Assembly (NCBI RefSeq): GCF_017591435.1
Contig: NC_059300.1
Span: 1,583,257 to 1,647,256, forward strand
DNA from: Portunus trituberculatus
Taxonomy: Eukaryota; Arthropoda; Malacostraca; Decapoda; Portunidae
Length of the DNA: 64,000 bases
Direction of reading: 5' to 3'
The position numbers and the translations under genes were made by a program. Below are positions 22,419-34,125 of the stretch, one piece after another (within the stretch, counting starts at the first letter, position 1; every line of letters begins with the position of its first letter). Below the pieces are notes generated by a model. The model did no database searches and was not told the origin of the DNA. It saw only the letters and a list, made by a program, of their open reading frames with translations.

Positions 22419-25400
22419 ACCCATCTTTATACCTTGTTTTGTCCAGCTTAGCTTTGAAACTGTGAACACTGACTGCATTTATGATGTCTATATCTAGTCC
22501 ATTCCAGGGAAACTGTACCTCTTAATGTCTCTTATACACTGCACCTTCTTCAATTTCTTCCCAAGTCCCTTTGTAGTCCTTGTTTCCAGGTTTAAAGTCA
22601 CTATCCACTTTATCCAGGTTATTCACCATTTTATAAATACCTATCAAGTCTCCCCTTTCTCTCCTACTTTCAAGTGTTGGAATTTCCAGTTTTCTCAACC
22701 ACTCCTCGTAAGTCAAATCCTTGAGCTCCGGTACTAACTTGGTGGCTGCCCTTTGCACCCTCTCCAATTTTCTAATATTCTTCTTAGTGTGAAGGGACCA
22801 CACACTCGCCGCATACTCCAGTCTTGGTCATATCATAGAACTAATTAACTTTTTCATCATATCAGCATCCAAATATGAGAAGGCCATTTTAATTCTCCTT
22901 AGCAGATTTGTTACTTCTCCTGTGATTTTATTTATATGCCTGTCTGGGGCTAAGCCCGCTGTAATTGTCACCCCTAAATCCAATTCCTCTTTAGACCTTT
23001 CCAAACTAAAATATTCCATTTTGTAATTGCCATTTACTCTCCATTTACTTTTTCTAAATTCCATAACTTTACCCTTATTCAGATTGAATTGCATTTGCCA
23101 AGTTCTACTCCATCTACCAATTTTATTAAGATCCTCTTGCAGTTTCATACAGTCATTTACATTTTTCACTCTCCTCATTATCTTGGCATCATCCGCAAAC
23201 AAATTGATATGACTCAATTCCTTCAGGCAGGTCATTTACATAGATGCCAAACATGACTAGTCCCAACACCGACCCTTGAGGTACTCCACAGGTGACCTTT
23301 AGCCAGGAAGAACTACTATTTCTTATCACTGTTCTCATTTCCCTCTCACTACGGTAATCCTTCATTCATTCCAATAATTGTCCTCCAACTCCCCCATTGT
23401 TCTTAATCTTCCATAGTAGCCATTTGTGTGGTACCTTGTCAAAAGCTTTTTTTAAACCTAGGTAGACACTGTCTACCCAACCATCCCTTTCCTGTACAGC
23501 ATCTATTACTTTTGAATAAAATGACAACAAATTTGAGGAGCATGACCTTTCTCTTCTGAAACCAAACTGACAGTTTGTCAACACATTGCTGCTTTTTAGG
23601 TGTTCCATCCAGGCATCTTTAATAATTTTCTCACATAGCTTCCCCACTACACTTGTCAGTGATACTGGTTTATAATTTAAAGGGTCTTCCCTACTACCAC
23701 CTTTATATATAGGTACAATGTTTGCTCTTTTCCAGTCCTTCTGTACTTTCCCTTGCAACAACGATGTCTTCACCAGGCTATGAATCTTTTCTGCCAACTG
23801 TTCCCTACATTCTTTCAGTATCCAATTTGAAATTCCATCTGGACCAGATGCCTTATTTACATCTAGATTTTCCATCAGTCTCATAACATCCTCCTGATTT
23901 ACCTCTACTCCAATTAGTTTATATCCATCCAATTCACTATCTGTTAAGTCAAAGTCTCCTTCTTCAATAAAGACTGTTTGAAACCTTTCATTCATCACCT
24001 CAGCCATTTCTTGTACTTCTTCATATAGTTTTCCATTAAGCCTCAGGCCAGTTATACCCTTGTTTTTTTTTTTTTTTTTTTTATGTCTATAAAACTGTTT
24101 TGGGTTACTTTTACATTTGTCCATTATATCCTTTTCATAGTTCTGTTTTTCAACCCTCATAATCCTCACACATTCATTTCTAGCATCAACATAATCTTTC
24201 CATATACTTTGCATTCACATTTTCCTCCATCTATTCCATGCATTGGTCTTGCACTGTCAAGCCCTTTCACATATAGCATTGTACCACTCCTTCCCTTTTT
24301 GACAGCTTACTCTTCCCTTCGGTACATACTTCTCCACTGCAGTATTATATATCTTGATAAACTTGTTCCATTTCTCCTGCAAATCCTTTTCACCTTCAAA
24401 ACATTTCCAGCTCACAGCCTCAAAGTATCTCCTTATTTCTTCAACATTTGCTTTATTTTATCTATATCTTTCTATTTTGTACCCCTCATCTATTTTCAAT
24501 ATTTCTGTACTCAGACTTATTTCAACTAGTATGTGATCACTTTTTCCCAATGGACATTCATAATTAATTTTTTCTATGATCTCTTCGTCACTGGTGAACA
24601 ACAAGTCCAATCTAGATGGTTTATCCTTCCCACTTATTCTAGTTTCATAGTCAATCCATTGAGTCATTAGATTATCAACAGCCCAATTCATCAGTTTGTT
24701 ACTCCATGAATTCTCTCCTCCTTGAAAAGTCCCTTCCTCTCAATTTATTTCTTTGCAATTAAAATCTCCAATGACTAATACATCCTTGTCTTGTGATACA
24801 ATCCTTTCCATCTCATTTATTGTATCTTCCAACAAAGTCTCATGCTCATCTCTTGTCCACGCATTCGTCAGTGGTGGTATGTAAACCCCTGCACTGACTT
24901 TCCATTACCATTTTTCACTTCAATCTGCACAATCTCAGACTTGTTTTTACTTGTTTCCACTTTGTCCACTCTAACACTTTTCCTCGTTAATATCATCACT
25001 CCACCTCCTCCCTTACCACACCTGTTTTTCAACCATATATCATAATATCCATTTCCAATCCAGTATTTTCCACTCATCCTTCCACTTCGTTTCACACAAT
25101 ACTAACATATCAGGCTTAACTCTTGCTAGGAACTCCTCAATATCTAACATTTTCGACATCAATCCATAACATTAGTATAACAAATTTTGCTTACCTCCTG
25201 ATAAATTTCTTTCTCAACCTTAGGTCCCTGATTCTCCAGTAAAACTGCTCCTTTTCTTCTTCCATCCTCATTGTTTTTTTGCTTAGCCTCTGTGACCAAT
25301 TCCTTTACTCTAGTTCTCTCCTCCTCATCCAAATCTTTGTTAATCCATACATTTCTAAATTCATCATTTCCAGCTTACTTCCATGACCCAGTCAATACTT

Positions 25401-26320
25401 CTGCTTGTACTTGAGTTGCAAACTTTATTTTTAAGGGTCATTCCTTCTGTTCTTCAAATTTCCCAATCATATGGAATTCCTCCAACAAATATATTGCCTG
25501 ATTTCCCTCCACTGCAACTGTCATCAATATATTCTTAATTTTCTCCTTTTCCATTGCTTCTCTCTCAGATCTATTGACTATCTTCTCTTCCCTTACCCCA
25601 AACACCACCACACACTTTACCTTATCCATCATGTCCCTTACCAGTTTCTTCTTTTCCTTAATTAAACTGATTACCTTATCTGTAATTCCTTGCTTCTCTT
25701 TCTGCTGCTCCTCTATGATTTTCTTTAAGGATTCTTCATTTCTTTCCCTCTGCTTTATCCTTACAGACTGTTTCTCCTCAACCACCTTAAATGACTGCTG
25801 AACCTTATCATTGTGCTTTCTCACCTCCATCATCTCACTCTTGAGCTGCTTCTTTAAATTGTCATTTTCCTCTTGCAGTTTGGCATTTAAATTCTTGACT
25901 TCCTTCAGTCCAACTCTCAATTCGGTGATTTCCTTTAACATTTTTCCTTGGTCCACTTCCAGCGTGTCCACTCTATCTATTGATTTTTCCATTATTTCTT
26001 CCATTCCATGAACATTCCTCAAACCCAGTCTATAATTCAATTCACCACCTTCCTCCACATCTCGCTGCTGAAATCCTTCAAATTTGGGTGTTCCTCCTCC
26101 CTCTGCCATCTTGTGACGTCACATGTAAACAAAGCCAGCTGGACGAAACACAACCTCTACAAAGACAGTTTAAATTTTATATTACTCACGATGTCAACTT
26201 CTCCCCGCCCTCACTACCACATCTAGGTGTCTCCAGGGGTCGTATCCTGCTTTTTTCATCCACAGCAACTTTCTCTGGTTTTAACACGGAGCTCCCTGCT
26301 GTCCGCCCTCCACCGCCAGC
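22415..26320 (-). mobile_element. CR1-like LINE E, near full length
   Basis: Minus-strand order: 5' UTR 26320-26110 and ORF1 26109-25438. The endonuclease is at about 25100-24460 (RCGKGGGGVMILTRKS, VLVIGDFNCKEIN, GKDKPSRLDLLFTSD). The linker is at about 24460-24060. The RT is at 24214-23240 (ASGPDGISNWILKEC, DWKRANIVPIYKGGS, GFRRERSCSSNLLSFYSKV, LKKAFDKVPHKWLLWK, CGVPQGSVLG). The catalytic box INLFADDAKIM is at about 23200. The thumb is at 22803-22522 (KNIRKLERVQRAATKLVPEL). A 20-base A run on the coding strand (24063-24082) turns HI-type codons into poly-Lys and probably shifts the frame. Related to but distinct from the LINE A family. Its 5' end meets (GT)n and its 3' end meets (TA)n. Confidence 0.9.
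25438..26109 (-). CDS. LINE E ORF1, coiled-coil protein
   Basis: An intact 223-codon frame starting MAEGGGTPKFEGFQQRDVEE. Residues about 40-150 form a charged heptad region (LEVDQGKMLKEITELRVGLK; AKLQEENDNLKKQLK), typical of LINE ORF1 multimerisation. A short hydrophobic stretch KCVVVFGVREEK (about 165-176) lies where LINE ORF1 RNA-recognition modules begin. The frame ends before the full C-terminal module, so it may be truncated by a frameshift near 25440. No zinc knuckle is seen. Confidence 0.75.
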   Translation of the reverse strand: MAEGGGTPKFEGFQQRDVEEGGELNYRLGLRNVHGMEEIMEKSIDRVDTLEVDQGKMLKEITELRVGLKEVKNLNAKLQEENDNLKKQLKSEMMEVRKHNDKVQQSFKVVEEKQSVRIKQRERNEESLKKIIEEQQKEKQGITDKVISLIKEKKKLVRDMMDKVKCVVVFGVREEKIVNRSEREAMEKEKIKNILMTVAVEGNQAIYLLEEFHMIGKFEEQKE

Positions 26321-26345
26321 GACGTGTGTGTGTGTGTGTGTGTGT
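26321..26345. repeat. (GT)n microsatellite at the LINE E 5' end
   Basis: Twelve or so GT units directly at the 5' boundary of LINE E. The 180 bp beyond it (26346-26528) shows nothing recognisable, then (TA)n 26529-26557. Confidence 0.9.
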
Positions 26346-26557
26346 GAGACACTGAGGAATTTCAATCCCTGCTTCCCCCATCCCCTGACCTGATTTGACT
26401 GCTGTTTCCCCTCTTCTACCTAGCCTTGTTTGTTTTATTTCTTTCACTTTATTGGATGTGATTAACAGCAGTACAGTAGTAGTAAACAGTAGTAGAAAAA
26501 AGAGTAGAACGAGGAAAAAGCATGAACAATATATATATATATATATATACATATATA

Positions 26558-27500
26558 CAGTAAAGTCCCGGTTACGTCGGTCTCGAGTTACGTCAAACTC
26601 GTAGTTACGTCAGTCCACTATAAGGCAATTTAAGATTAAAAAAATTGAAAATTTTATAAATCGTAAAGTGCGGGATTTATTGTTATTGTTGGTGGTTGCC
26701 CGCCACACCGCCCGCCTCACGCTTGAATACAATAACACCCTGCCTCACTTCCACCACACCATCGCCCCTGGCAAGAGTGTTATCCTACTTCTGCGTTTAC
26801 TGACTCAAGTTCTTAGTATCTTGCTCAATGGCACCAAAGAGAAAACTTCTTAGTGACAGCAGTGATGCTAAGAAAAGGTAAACCATTATGCTACAAGAAA
26901 AAGAGGACATAATTAAAAGACATGAGAAGGGAGGCAACAGCTGTGTGTGAGGGAGGGAAGAAGAAAATGGGAAGCCCGTTACCATGACAACGGGGAGGTT
27001 GACGACCTTGAGGGCTCACGCACCCATCACAACAATAACAACTCCGGAGCCTTCGCCTGGGCCACACGACACTCGCAGCTGACTTGCACCGTCTGTGCCT
27101 GTCTGCTGATCCCTATTGCCCTTTCCTATTGCATTTCCTGCCCCGCTGCCCACGCTTCTACTCCAACCGCACTGCACTACGATCCCAGCTGTCCGCCCTG
27201 TGGGCGTCACAACATTCGACCTGCCCACCCTCCTGGCGGCCTCAGGCATCCACCCCTCTCAGCAACCTGCAGTCCTTCGCGTTCATGGCCCTAATCAACA
27301 ACAAAAACAAGCCTGTTTCATATTCCTACATAGTTGTAAATAATATAACAATATAACCTTTAACTTACCTGAATGACCATAAACAATGATTGGTTGAAAA
27401 CTCGATAATATGCTTTGAAATGTACGGAAACTCGAGTTACGTACAAAATCGACTTACGTCATGTTTCAGAAACGTAACTCTGATGTAAACCGAGACCTTA

Positions 27501-27503
<3 letters not shown>
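26558..27503 (+). mobile_element. Tigger/pogo-type DNA transposon, internally rearranged, TA target duplication
   Basis: Left end CAGTAAAGTCCCGGTTACGTC, right end (reversed) CAGTAAGGTCTCGGTTTACATC. Each is flanked by TA, as expected for the Tc1/mariner-pogo group. The element carries only the start of a Tigger transposase (26828-26945). The rest (about 26946-27300) is GC-rich and does not resemble a transposase, so it is a non-autonomous derivative. Confidence 0.85.
26828..26945 (+). pseudogene. Tigger transposase N-terminus (CENP-B-type HTH start)
   Basis: ATG 26828 gives MAPKRKLLSDSSDAKKR followed by an in-frame TAA. The frame then continues with TIMLQEKEDIIKRHEKGGNS, the opening of the pogo/CENP-B helix-turn-helix. 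Everything downstream (catalytic DDE) is absent. Confidence 0.82.

Positions 27504-27561
<58 letters not shown>
27504..27561. repeat. (TA)n microsatellite
   Basis: About 56 bases of TA adjoining the right end of the Tigger element. Confidence 0.94.
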
Positions 27562-27562
<1 letters not shown>

Positions 27563-28394
27563 CATATAATTTATGCCTTCAAATATGAAGATATTTTTAA
27601 GACGAATAGCCATCGGTAAGTGGTGCAGCGACTGCTTGGCTACCCGCATCCATCTGAACATTCAGCCCGTGTTATGTATCGTTGTTCATCCTTTGTGCAT
27701 GTATGTCTGTGCTCCTCGGCAGTGTGTATTTTTTCTTAAGTTTTGTGATCATGGGTCCCAAAAGTAAAAGTTTGGCGAGAAACACACAAAATAGCCTGTA
27801 TTCACATACTGATTACACTTGGAAATTCAATAAATGATTGAGTACAAATGGTGTTCTGCCCAAAAGCAACTCTTCCTCTTTACAATGCAAAAAAAAAACA
27901 AGTCTCTAGATGCTTTGGTTACCAAAATATCACACGTTGAATGAGGTCGTATCATCGGTATATGTGGCCTTGTGTCCGATTGGGTTCAGTGGCCTTGGCT
28001 AGAGTGATAGTAAACAGGCCCCTTGTATCCCCCCCTCTCTCTCTCCTGTCACCTGTTCTGATACCACTCTCATTCAAAAATTGTCTCCCTGCACCATGGC
28101 GAGAGACCCGAGGTGTAGAAGTAAGGCGTGCGGGAGAGGTGGTGGAATCGGACACCGTGAAATCACTGTCCCTCCCACCATCCATCATGGGAAATGATAA
28201 CACAGTAACGTATAGCATATGTTTACTCCTGAAGTGTTGCCAGCTCACAAGCAAACAAAACGGGAAGAAAATAGCCAAAATATAGCCGTAAAAAGCCTAC
28301 ACATCTATCAACATGCCCCAAGTCTTGCGTGATGAACGTCTATTGATGTGTCCCAAGTTTTGTGGGTTAAGCTGTTATTTTGGGCAATATAGTA
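27562..28394. other. Spacer, no recognisable gene
   Basis: No frame over about 115 codons and no conserved motif. A short frame at about 27750 reading MGPKSKSLARNT resembles a Tigger-type start but is too short to assign. A poly(A) run lies at 27890. Confidence 0.45.
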
Positions 28395-28661
28395 CAGGCA
28401 ACCCCCGCTTAACGTAGGGGTTACGTTCCTAAAAACCCTTCATTAAGCGAAACTTTGTTAAGCAAACCGATTATAACAAGCTTAACCCCTAACTTGAACT
28501 TCCATTGAGAGTAAACAAAGCAAGAGTGCATCATAGTACAGTGAAAGGTTTAATGAGGGAAGCAGGGGTGATGACGTCATCCACACCACACCTCCCCGCC
28601 ACTCACAGTACTGATTTAAACTTGACCACCCTTGGAGCCTCTTATCTCTTCCCCTTCCCCT
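28395..28661. mobile_element. Tigger-family terminal fragment
   Basis: Starts CAGGCAACCCCCGCTTAACG after a TA, matching the reversed right end of the Tigger element at 40324. It also shares a GATGACGTCATCCAC block with 40680. It is cut off by the LINE C2 insertion. Confidence 0.7.
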
Positions 28662-29578
28662 TTTTTTTTTTTTTTTTTTTTACATTACAAGGGCACTGGC
28701 CAAGGGCAAACACAGTGTTGGAAAAAAAAAAATCCCGCTGGTTGCCAGGCCCTGTTAAAAGAAAAGTAGAAAGAAAAAAAACAGAAAAATCTAAAAGGAG
28801 GGTCCAGTTAACGTAAGAGGTGTCTTGACACTCCTCTTTTGAAAGAGTTTAAGTCATAGGCAGGTGGAAATACAGACACAGGTAGAGAGTTCCAGAGTTT
28901 ACCAGTGTAGGGAATGAAGGAGTGAAGATACTGGTTAACTCTTGCATTAGGAAGATGGACAGAATAGGGATGAGAAGAAGTAGAGTCTTGTGCAGCGAGG
29001 CCGCAGGAGGGGGGAAGGCATGCAGTTAGCAAGTTCAGAAGAGCAGACAGCATGAAAACAGCGGTAGAAGACAGATAAAGATGCAACATTGCGGCGGTGA
29101 CTTAAAGAATCAAGACAGTCAGTTAGAGGAGAAGAGTTGATAAGACGAAAAGCTTTAGATTCCACCTTGTTTAGTAAAGCTGTGTGTGTGGATCCCCAGA
29201 CATGAGAGCCATACTCCATACACGGGCGGATAAGGCCCTTGTACAGAGCAAGCAGCTGGGAGGGAGAAAAATGGACGAAGACGCCATAGGACACCTAACT
29301 TCTTGGAAGCTGATTTAGCAAGAGTAGAGATGTGAAATTTCCAGTTTAGATTTTTAGTGAAGGATAGACCGAGTGTGTTTAATGTAGAGGAGAGGGAAGT
29401 TGAGTGTTATTGAAGAAGAGAGGATAGTTGTCTGGAAGGTTATGTCGAGTAGATAGTTGTAGAAATTGAGTTTTGAGGCATTGAACAAAACCAGGTTTTC
29501 TCTGCATTGAGTCAGATTTAGGAGATCATTGATGAATAATAGAAAGAGAGTGGGTGATAGGACAGAACCCTGTCCCAC
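28662..29578 (-). mobile_element. LINE C2, 5'-truncated copy with internal deletion
   Basis: A T run (poly(A) on the element strand) at 28662-28680, then the 3' UTR and thumb (VNQYLHSFIPYTGKLWNSLP; LYKGLIRPCMEYGSHVWG). After a deletion that removes the catalytic YADD region it reads QGSVLSPTLFLLFINDLLN directly into CRENLVLFNASK. It is truncated 5' at about 29578. A similar 12-base word (CACCCTTGGRGC) lies on each side (28626 and 29581), a possible target-site duplication. Confidence 0.85.
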
Positions 29579-29791
29579 AACACCCTTGGGGCACACAATA
29601 TTTTGGTATTCTTAAAACGAAGTGTGGTGTGGGGATGGGATTGGTAGCCTTGCTACTGTGACTCGGGAAGGTTGGTATGCGTTGGGGGGTTTGTTTACCA
29701 GAGGACAGCCCATCTCCCACGAGGGACCGACACAACAACTAGGAAGCGCTCCACAGCAGCCGCCCCAAGTTTATCTCCCCGCAAGCTAACA

Positions 29792-30766
29792 ATGAAAAAA
29801 CTTCACTACAGTGGAGAAAGGGAGATTAGTCTCCTAACAGAGTTGATACAAGCAAACAAAGCAGTCTTGCTTGATAAAAAAAAAACAGATCATAGCATGA
29901 TCACCAAGAAAGCGGAGGCTTGGAAAAGGCTGACCAGGCTTGTGTCCCCCCCTAAAACATTGGTGCAAGTAAAGCGCATGTGGGAGCATCAAAAGAGCAA
30001 GTAAGTAAGAATGCAGTCCTATTTGTGTTAAGAAATTAATACATACTCGTGGCTTCATACTCATGCCTGTGTATATCATGTTGATTATTTAGGTTAAAAA
30101 GCCATGTGGCTGGCTACCTTCATACTCATGCCGGTGTATATCATGTTGGTTATTTAGCTTAAGAAGCAATGTGCTGGCTACCTTCATACTCAGCTAGTGA
30201 TATATATTGATTAGTTAGGTTAACCCATGTGCTGGCTACCTTCATACTCAGTGATATATATTGATTAGTTAGGTTAACCCATGTGCTGGCTACCTTCATA
30301 CTCAGTGATATATATTGATTAGTTAGGTTAACCCATGTGGCTGGCTACCTTCATACTCAGTGATATATATTGATTTGTTACATTAACCCATGTGGCTGGC
30401 TATCTTCATATTCATGCTAGTTAATATTTTGAGTATTTAGGTCAGCCTATGTGGCTGGCTAGCTTCATATTCATGCAAGTGAATATCTTTATGTTGGTTA
30501 TTTAGGTTAATTGGTGCTTCAGAAAATTAGAAGATATAGGCATCATCATGTAGTAATGATATGTTATTAAGCTATTGAAAATGGAAGAGCATGATATACA
30601 TTTGAGCAACTTAAGATTGGAGCAAGAATGTCTCCAACTAGAAAAACAAATTAAAGATTTACAATTAGATATATCACAAAAGAAACTAGAAAATCAAATA
30701 AAGTTAGGCAATTTGCTTGACACTTGGACTAACCAAGGTCTTGTAATAAGACATATTCATCAATAA
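29792..30766 (+). pseudogene. Harbinger 1 Myb/SANT-like DNA-binding protein, two exons
   Basis: Exon 1 (29792-30000) reads MKKLHYSGEREISLLTELIQ then KKAEAWKRLTRLVS and LVQVKRMWEHQKSK. This is a trihelix/Myb-SANT-type domain, the accessory protein that Harbinger transposases need for nuclear import and end binding. A good donor (GTAAGTAAG) follows at 30001. Exon 2 (about 30575-30766) encodes a coiled-coil tail (LRLEQECLQLEKQIKDLQL) ending VIRHIHQ. The nearest acceptors do not give a matching phase, so the join is unresolved and the copy may be defective. The intron holds a minisatellite. Confidence 0.7.
30053..30521 (+). repeat. Minisatellite, about 8 units of 54-65 bp
   Basis: Units begin CTTCATACTCA and end TGGCTGGCTAC. 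Starts are near 30055, 30117, 30181, 30239, 30293, 30348, 30403 and 30462. The central units are nearly identical at 54-55 bp; the outer ones are longer and more diverged. The array lies in the intron of the Myb/SANT-like gene. Confidence 0.92.
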
Positions 30767-32296
30767 TTGTGGTGAATAAAAGATTTCATAGATATCTTAC
30801 ATGTACAGTTTTTATTAACCTAACCAATGTTGTCTATTCAAACTTATAAAATCATCTTAAAGGATAGAAAATTCTTAGTCTATTGAGGAAGAGTCTAAAA
30901 GAAATCTCTGATATACCGCTGCCGTGCTGCATTACCAGTGGCCTGCCCCCGTCCATCTGGGTTGTATTCCTCAGGGTCATCATCATTATTAAAATCTGGA
31001 TCACCATCTGGCATACGTACTTGTTGTTGTATAGCAATGTTATGTAGCACAGCTGTTGCAACTATAACTGCTTTGTTGTTTTCTAAACAAATCTGCATGG
31101 TTTTTCCAAGACAGCTGAATCTCCTCTTCCACACACCAAAAGCCCATTCTATACAGTTCCTTGTTTTTATGTTAGACCTATTATACCTACGTTCTTGGTC
31201 TGTCTGTGGTGCTCTGAGAGGTGTAAATACAAAAGGACGGCAGGCATATCCAGCATCACCTAGTAAAATTCCTCTGTGTGCGCAACCCTCCATCTCTGCA
31301 CACAAACGACTCCTACCAAATATGTTGCTATCATGAGCACTGCCAGGCCATCTTCCAACTATATTAAAAAACTGGAGCTGGGGACCACACACTGCCTGTA
31401 CATTTATTGAAAATTTTCCCTTCCTATTTCTGAAAACCTCAGAACGGTCTCCAGGTGGCTTGGATACTACCACATGTGTACAGTCTATGCATCCTATTAT
31501 TCCTGAAGTCCTCCATCACCTGCAGGATTTCATTATGTGCTGGCATCTTGGTGAACTGACGGCCATGCATTGCAATTGCTTTTGATACACGGCTAATGCA
31601 TCTTGACACAGCTGCTTGAGATACCTCAAGACAGTCTGAAATGATGAGCTGGAAGCTGCCAGTAGCCATGTATCTTAATGCAATGAGAACTTGCAGATGG
31701 TGTCGAATTGGAAGGCCAGTTAAATAAAAATGTGAAAGTTACTTGATAATGCAATGAATTTCAAGGTTTCATAAAGTTATGGTACTTGTCTAGAAGAGAA
31801 CAGACTGGTAATAATGACAGGAAGACTCTAAAAAACTACCAAAGCAATTCTTAGTACATACACACAATTCACATACTGTCTGTATTGATGCTTATGTATT
31901 TACCTATTTGTGTATTACAGGGCCCGAGCTAAGCTCTCTGTGTCCTGTCTCCTTGTCCATTCCTGTCATATCTCTCTTTCATCTGATTGACACACACCGC
32001 ATCAACGACATCACTGCTCAGTTTATTCCACTTATCAATGTTACGATGCGGGAAACTATTTTCTCACGTCATTTAGACAGATGTCTTTTATTAGCTATTT
32101 TCCATGTCCTCGGAGATGATTACTTGTGGTCACCTTTATCAACTCTGTCCAGTATGTCAATCTTGTTCACCAATTTATACATAGTTATCATGTCTCCTCT
32201 TGTTCTTCTCTCTTCTAATGTGGTCAGCCCCAGCTTCCTCAGTCTTTCCTCATAGTCTAACTCCCTGAGTCCTGGTACCATCCTTGTTGCCAGCCT

Positions 32297-33391
32297 CTAT
32301 ACCCTTTCTACCTTCTTCACATTTTTCTTCATATGCGGTGACCAGACACAAGCTGCATATTCTAACTGGGGTCTTATTAAGGTACATAATATCTTCTTCA
32401 TCATTCCTTCATCTAGGTAGTGGAACGCAAGGCCAATATTTTGAAGCATGTTATATGTTTTCTCAAAAATCTTGTTAATGTGTTTCTCCGGTGACAAAAT
32501 GTTTTGCACGGTTACTCCTAAGTCTTTCTCCTCATTGGTCTCTTTAATTTTCTTGTCACCCAGCCTGTAATCCCAGTTTGGTCTGTATCTACTTCCCATT
32601 TTCATAACATGGGTCTTGTCTATATTAAATTCCATCTGCCACTCCTTACTCCACTCATATATTTTATCAAGATCTTCCTGTAACTTGTTACAATCTTCCA
32701 CATTCTTTACTCTCCTCATAATTTTAGTATCGTCCGTAAACATGTTCATGTAACTGTCAATTCCTACTGGCATATCATTAACATAAATCAAAAACATGAT
32801 GGGACCAAGCACTGACCCTTGTGGAACTCCACTGGTTACCTTCTTCCACTCGGACTTCCTTCCTCTCACCACTGTTCTCATTTCTCTTCCCACTAAATAA
32901 TTTTCCATCCATTTTGCTAGTTTATCATTTGCTCCTCCAATCTTCTTTAGTTTCCACATCAGTCTATTGTGTGGTACTTTATCAAAGGCCTTTCTCAAGT
33001 CCAGGTAGATAGCATCCACCCATCCCACTCTATGTTGTAGTATGTCAGTCACTCTTGAATAAAAACATAATAAATTGGATACGCACGATCTTCCTTTTCT
33101 GAAACCAAACTGTCTTTCACTCAGAATGTTTTCACTTTCTAGATACTCACTCCACTTAGCTTTAATTACTTCTTCACATACCTTGCACAATATACTAGTC
33201 AACGATACTGGTCTGTAATTTAGCGGTTCCATCCTACTACCATTCTTATATATAGGCACAATGTCAGCTCTTTTCCACTCTTTCGGGACTAATCCTGTTC
33301 GTATGGAGGTTTCCACAATATCAAATACGGGGTTCAACAATTGATCCTTACATTCATTTAGCAACCTCCCAGATATGCCATCAGGCCCCAT
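32297..33391 (-). CDS. LINE F reverse transcriptase, 364 uninterrupted codons
   Basis: From MGPDGISGRLLNECKDQLLN (RT entry, right beside the transposon insertion) through EWKRADIVPIYKNGSRMEPL, RQFGFRKGRSCVSNLLCF, DLRKAFDKVPHNRLMWKLK and VTSGVPQGSVLGPIMFLIY. The catalytic box reads NMFTDDTKIM: the usual Ala of FADD is Thr, with both Asp present. The thumb follows (LGVTVQNILSPEKHINKIF; IRPQLEYAACVWSPHMKKN). The frame runs off after KKVERV into a frameshifted C-terminus. Confidence 0.88.
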   Translation of the reverse strand: MGPDGISGRLLNECKDQLLNPVFDIVETSIRTGLVPKEWKRADIVPIYKNGSRMEPLNYRPVSLTSILCKVCEEVIKAKWSEYLESENILSERQFGFRKGRSCVSNLLCFYSRVTDILQHRVGWVDAIYLDLRKAFDKVPHNRLMWKLKKIGGANDKLAKWMENYLVGREMRTVVRGRKSEWKKVTSGVPQGSVLGPIMFLIYVNDMPVGIDSYMNMFTDDTKIMRRVKNVEDCNKLQEDLDKIYEWSKEWQMEFNIDKTHVMKMGSRYRPNWDYRLGDKKIKETNEEKDLGVTVQNILSPEKHINKIFEKTYNMLQNIGLAFHYLDEGMMKKILCTLIRPQLEYAACVWSPHMKKNVKKVERV

Positions 33392-33398
33392 TGATTTA

Positions 33399-34125
33399 TT
33401 AACCCCTTCAATACGGTGACGCCTATGTGGGCGTCATGAAGCCCCAGTAGCAAATACGGTGACGCCTACATAAACGTCATATTTCTTTTCTGAGCTTTCT
33501 TCAGTTCAGTTGTCCCTTATAGTTGTTGGATACCAACTACACATGCCGTATGCTGTCCTTGAAATCCTAGTGCTCCTCCCACCATCCTTGTCTCCACCAA
33601 TCACTAAAGATAAGCTACATGTGCCTTGTGTCTAAAATTACCCAATGGCATAGACTGTTCCCATCTCTCTCTCTCTCTCTCTCTCTCCTCTCTATTTCCT
33701 CCTCTCTCCTCTCGAAGATAAGTTACATCGTCCCGCCTTGTAACATTCGTGAAAACACACACACACACACACACACACAAAAATACAAAAACAACAAATT
33801 TTCTAATCTCTCTCTCTCTCTCCTCCCTTCGTTTCCTCTCCCTCCTCCTCCCCTCTTCCTCTCGAAAGATAAGCTACATGCTTCCCGCTTGTGTCTAGAA
33901 TATTAGCAAATGTCACACTCTCTCACTCTCTCTCTCTTTTTCTCCGAAGAGAGAAGCGTCCACTTTCCTCTTCGAAGGCGATATAGTGACTAAAAAATAG
34001 CAGCATAATACACAAAGACAACAAGTATGACAAGCTTGCACGAGTTTTCTGCACTCGGGCGCGTGGCACTACCACCCGTATATCATACAGGCGGGCTTTT
34101 TTAACATCCGGCGCGAAGGGGTTAA
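33399..34125. mobile_element. piggyBac-type non-autonomous element with TTAA target duplication
   Basis: A 719-bp insert (33403-34121) flanked by TTAA on both sides (33399-33402 and 34122-34125). Its ends are CCCCTTC...GAAGGGG, an inverted repeat of 7 bp (11 with the TTAA). The host LINE reads continuously, as LDI-NKS-MGPDG, once the insert and one TTAA are removed. There is no transposase. The interior is microsatellite-rich, with (CT)n and (AC)n. About three imperfect 110-150 bp units start GATAAGCTACATG or GATAAGTTACATC (33607, 33715, 33866). Near the left end AATACGGTGACGCCTA occurs twice (33409, 33452). Confidence 0.88.

Noticed and set aside
27016..27294. Overlapping GC-rich frames on both strands inside the Tigger element
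   Set aside because: No conserved motif. Open frames in several phases are expected from the local GC richness.
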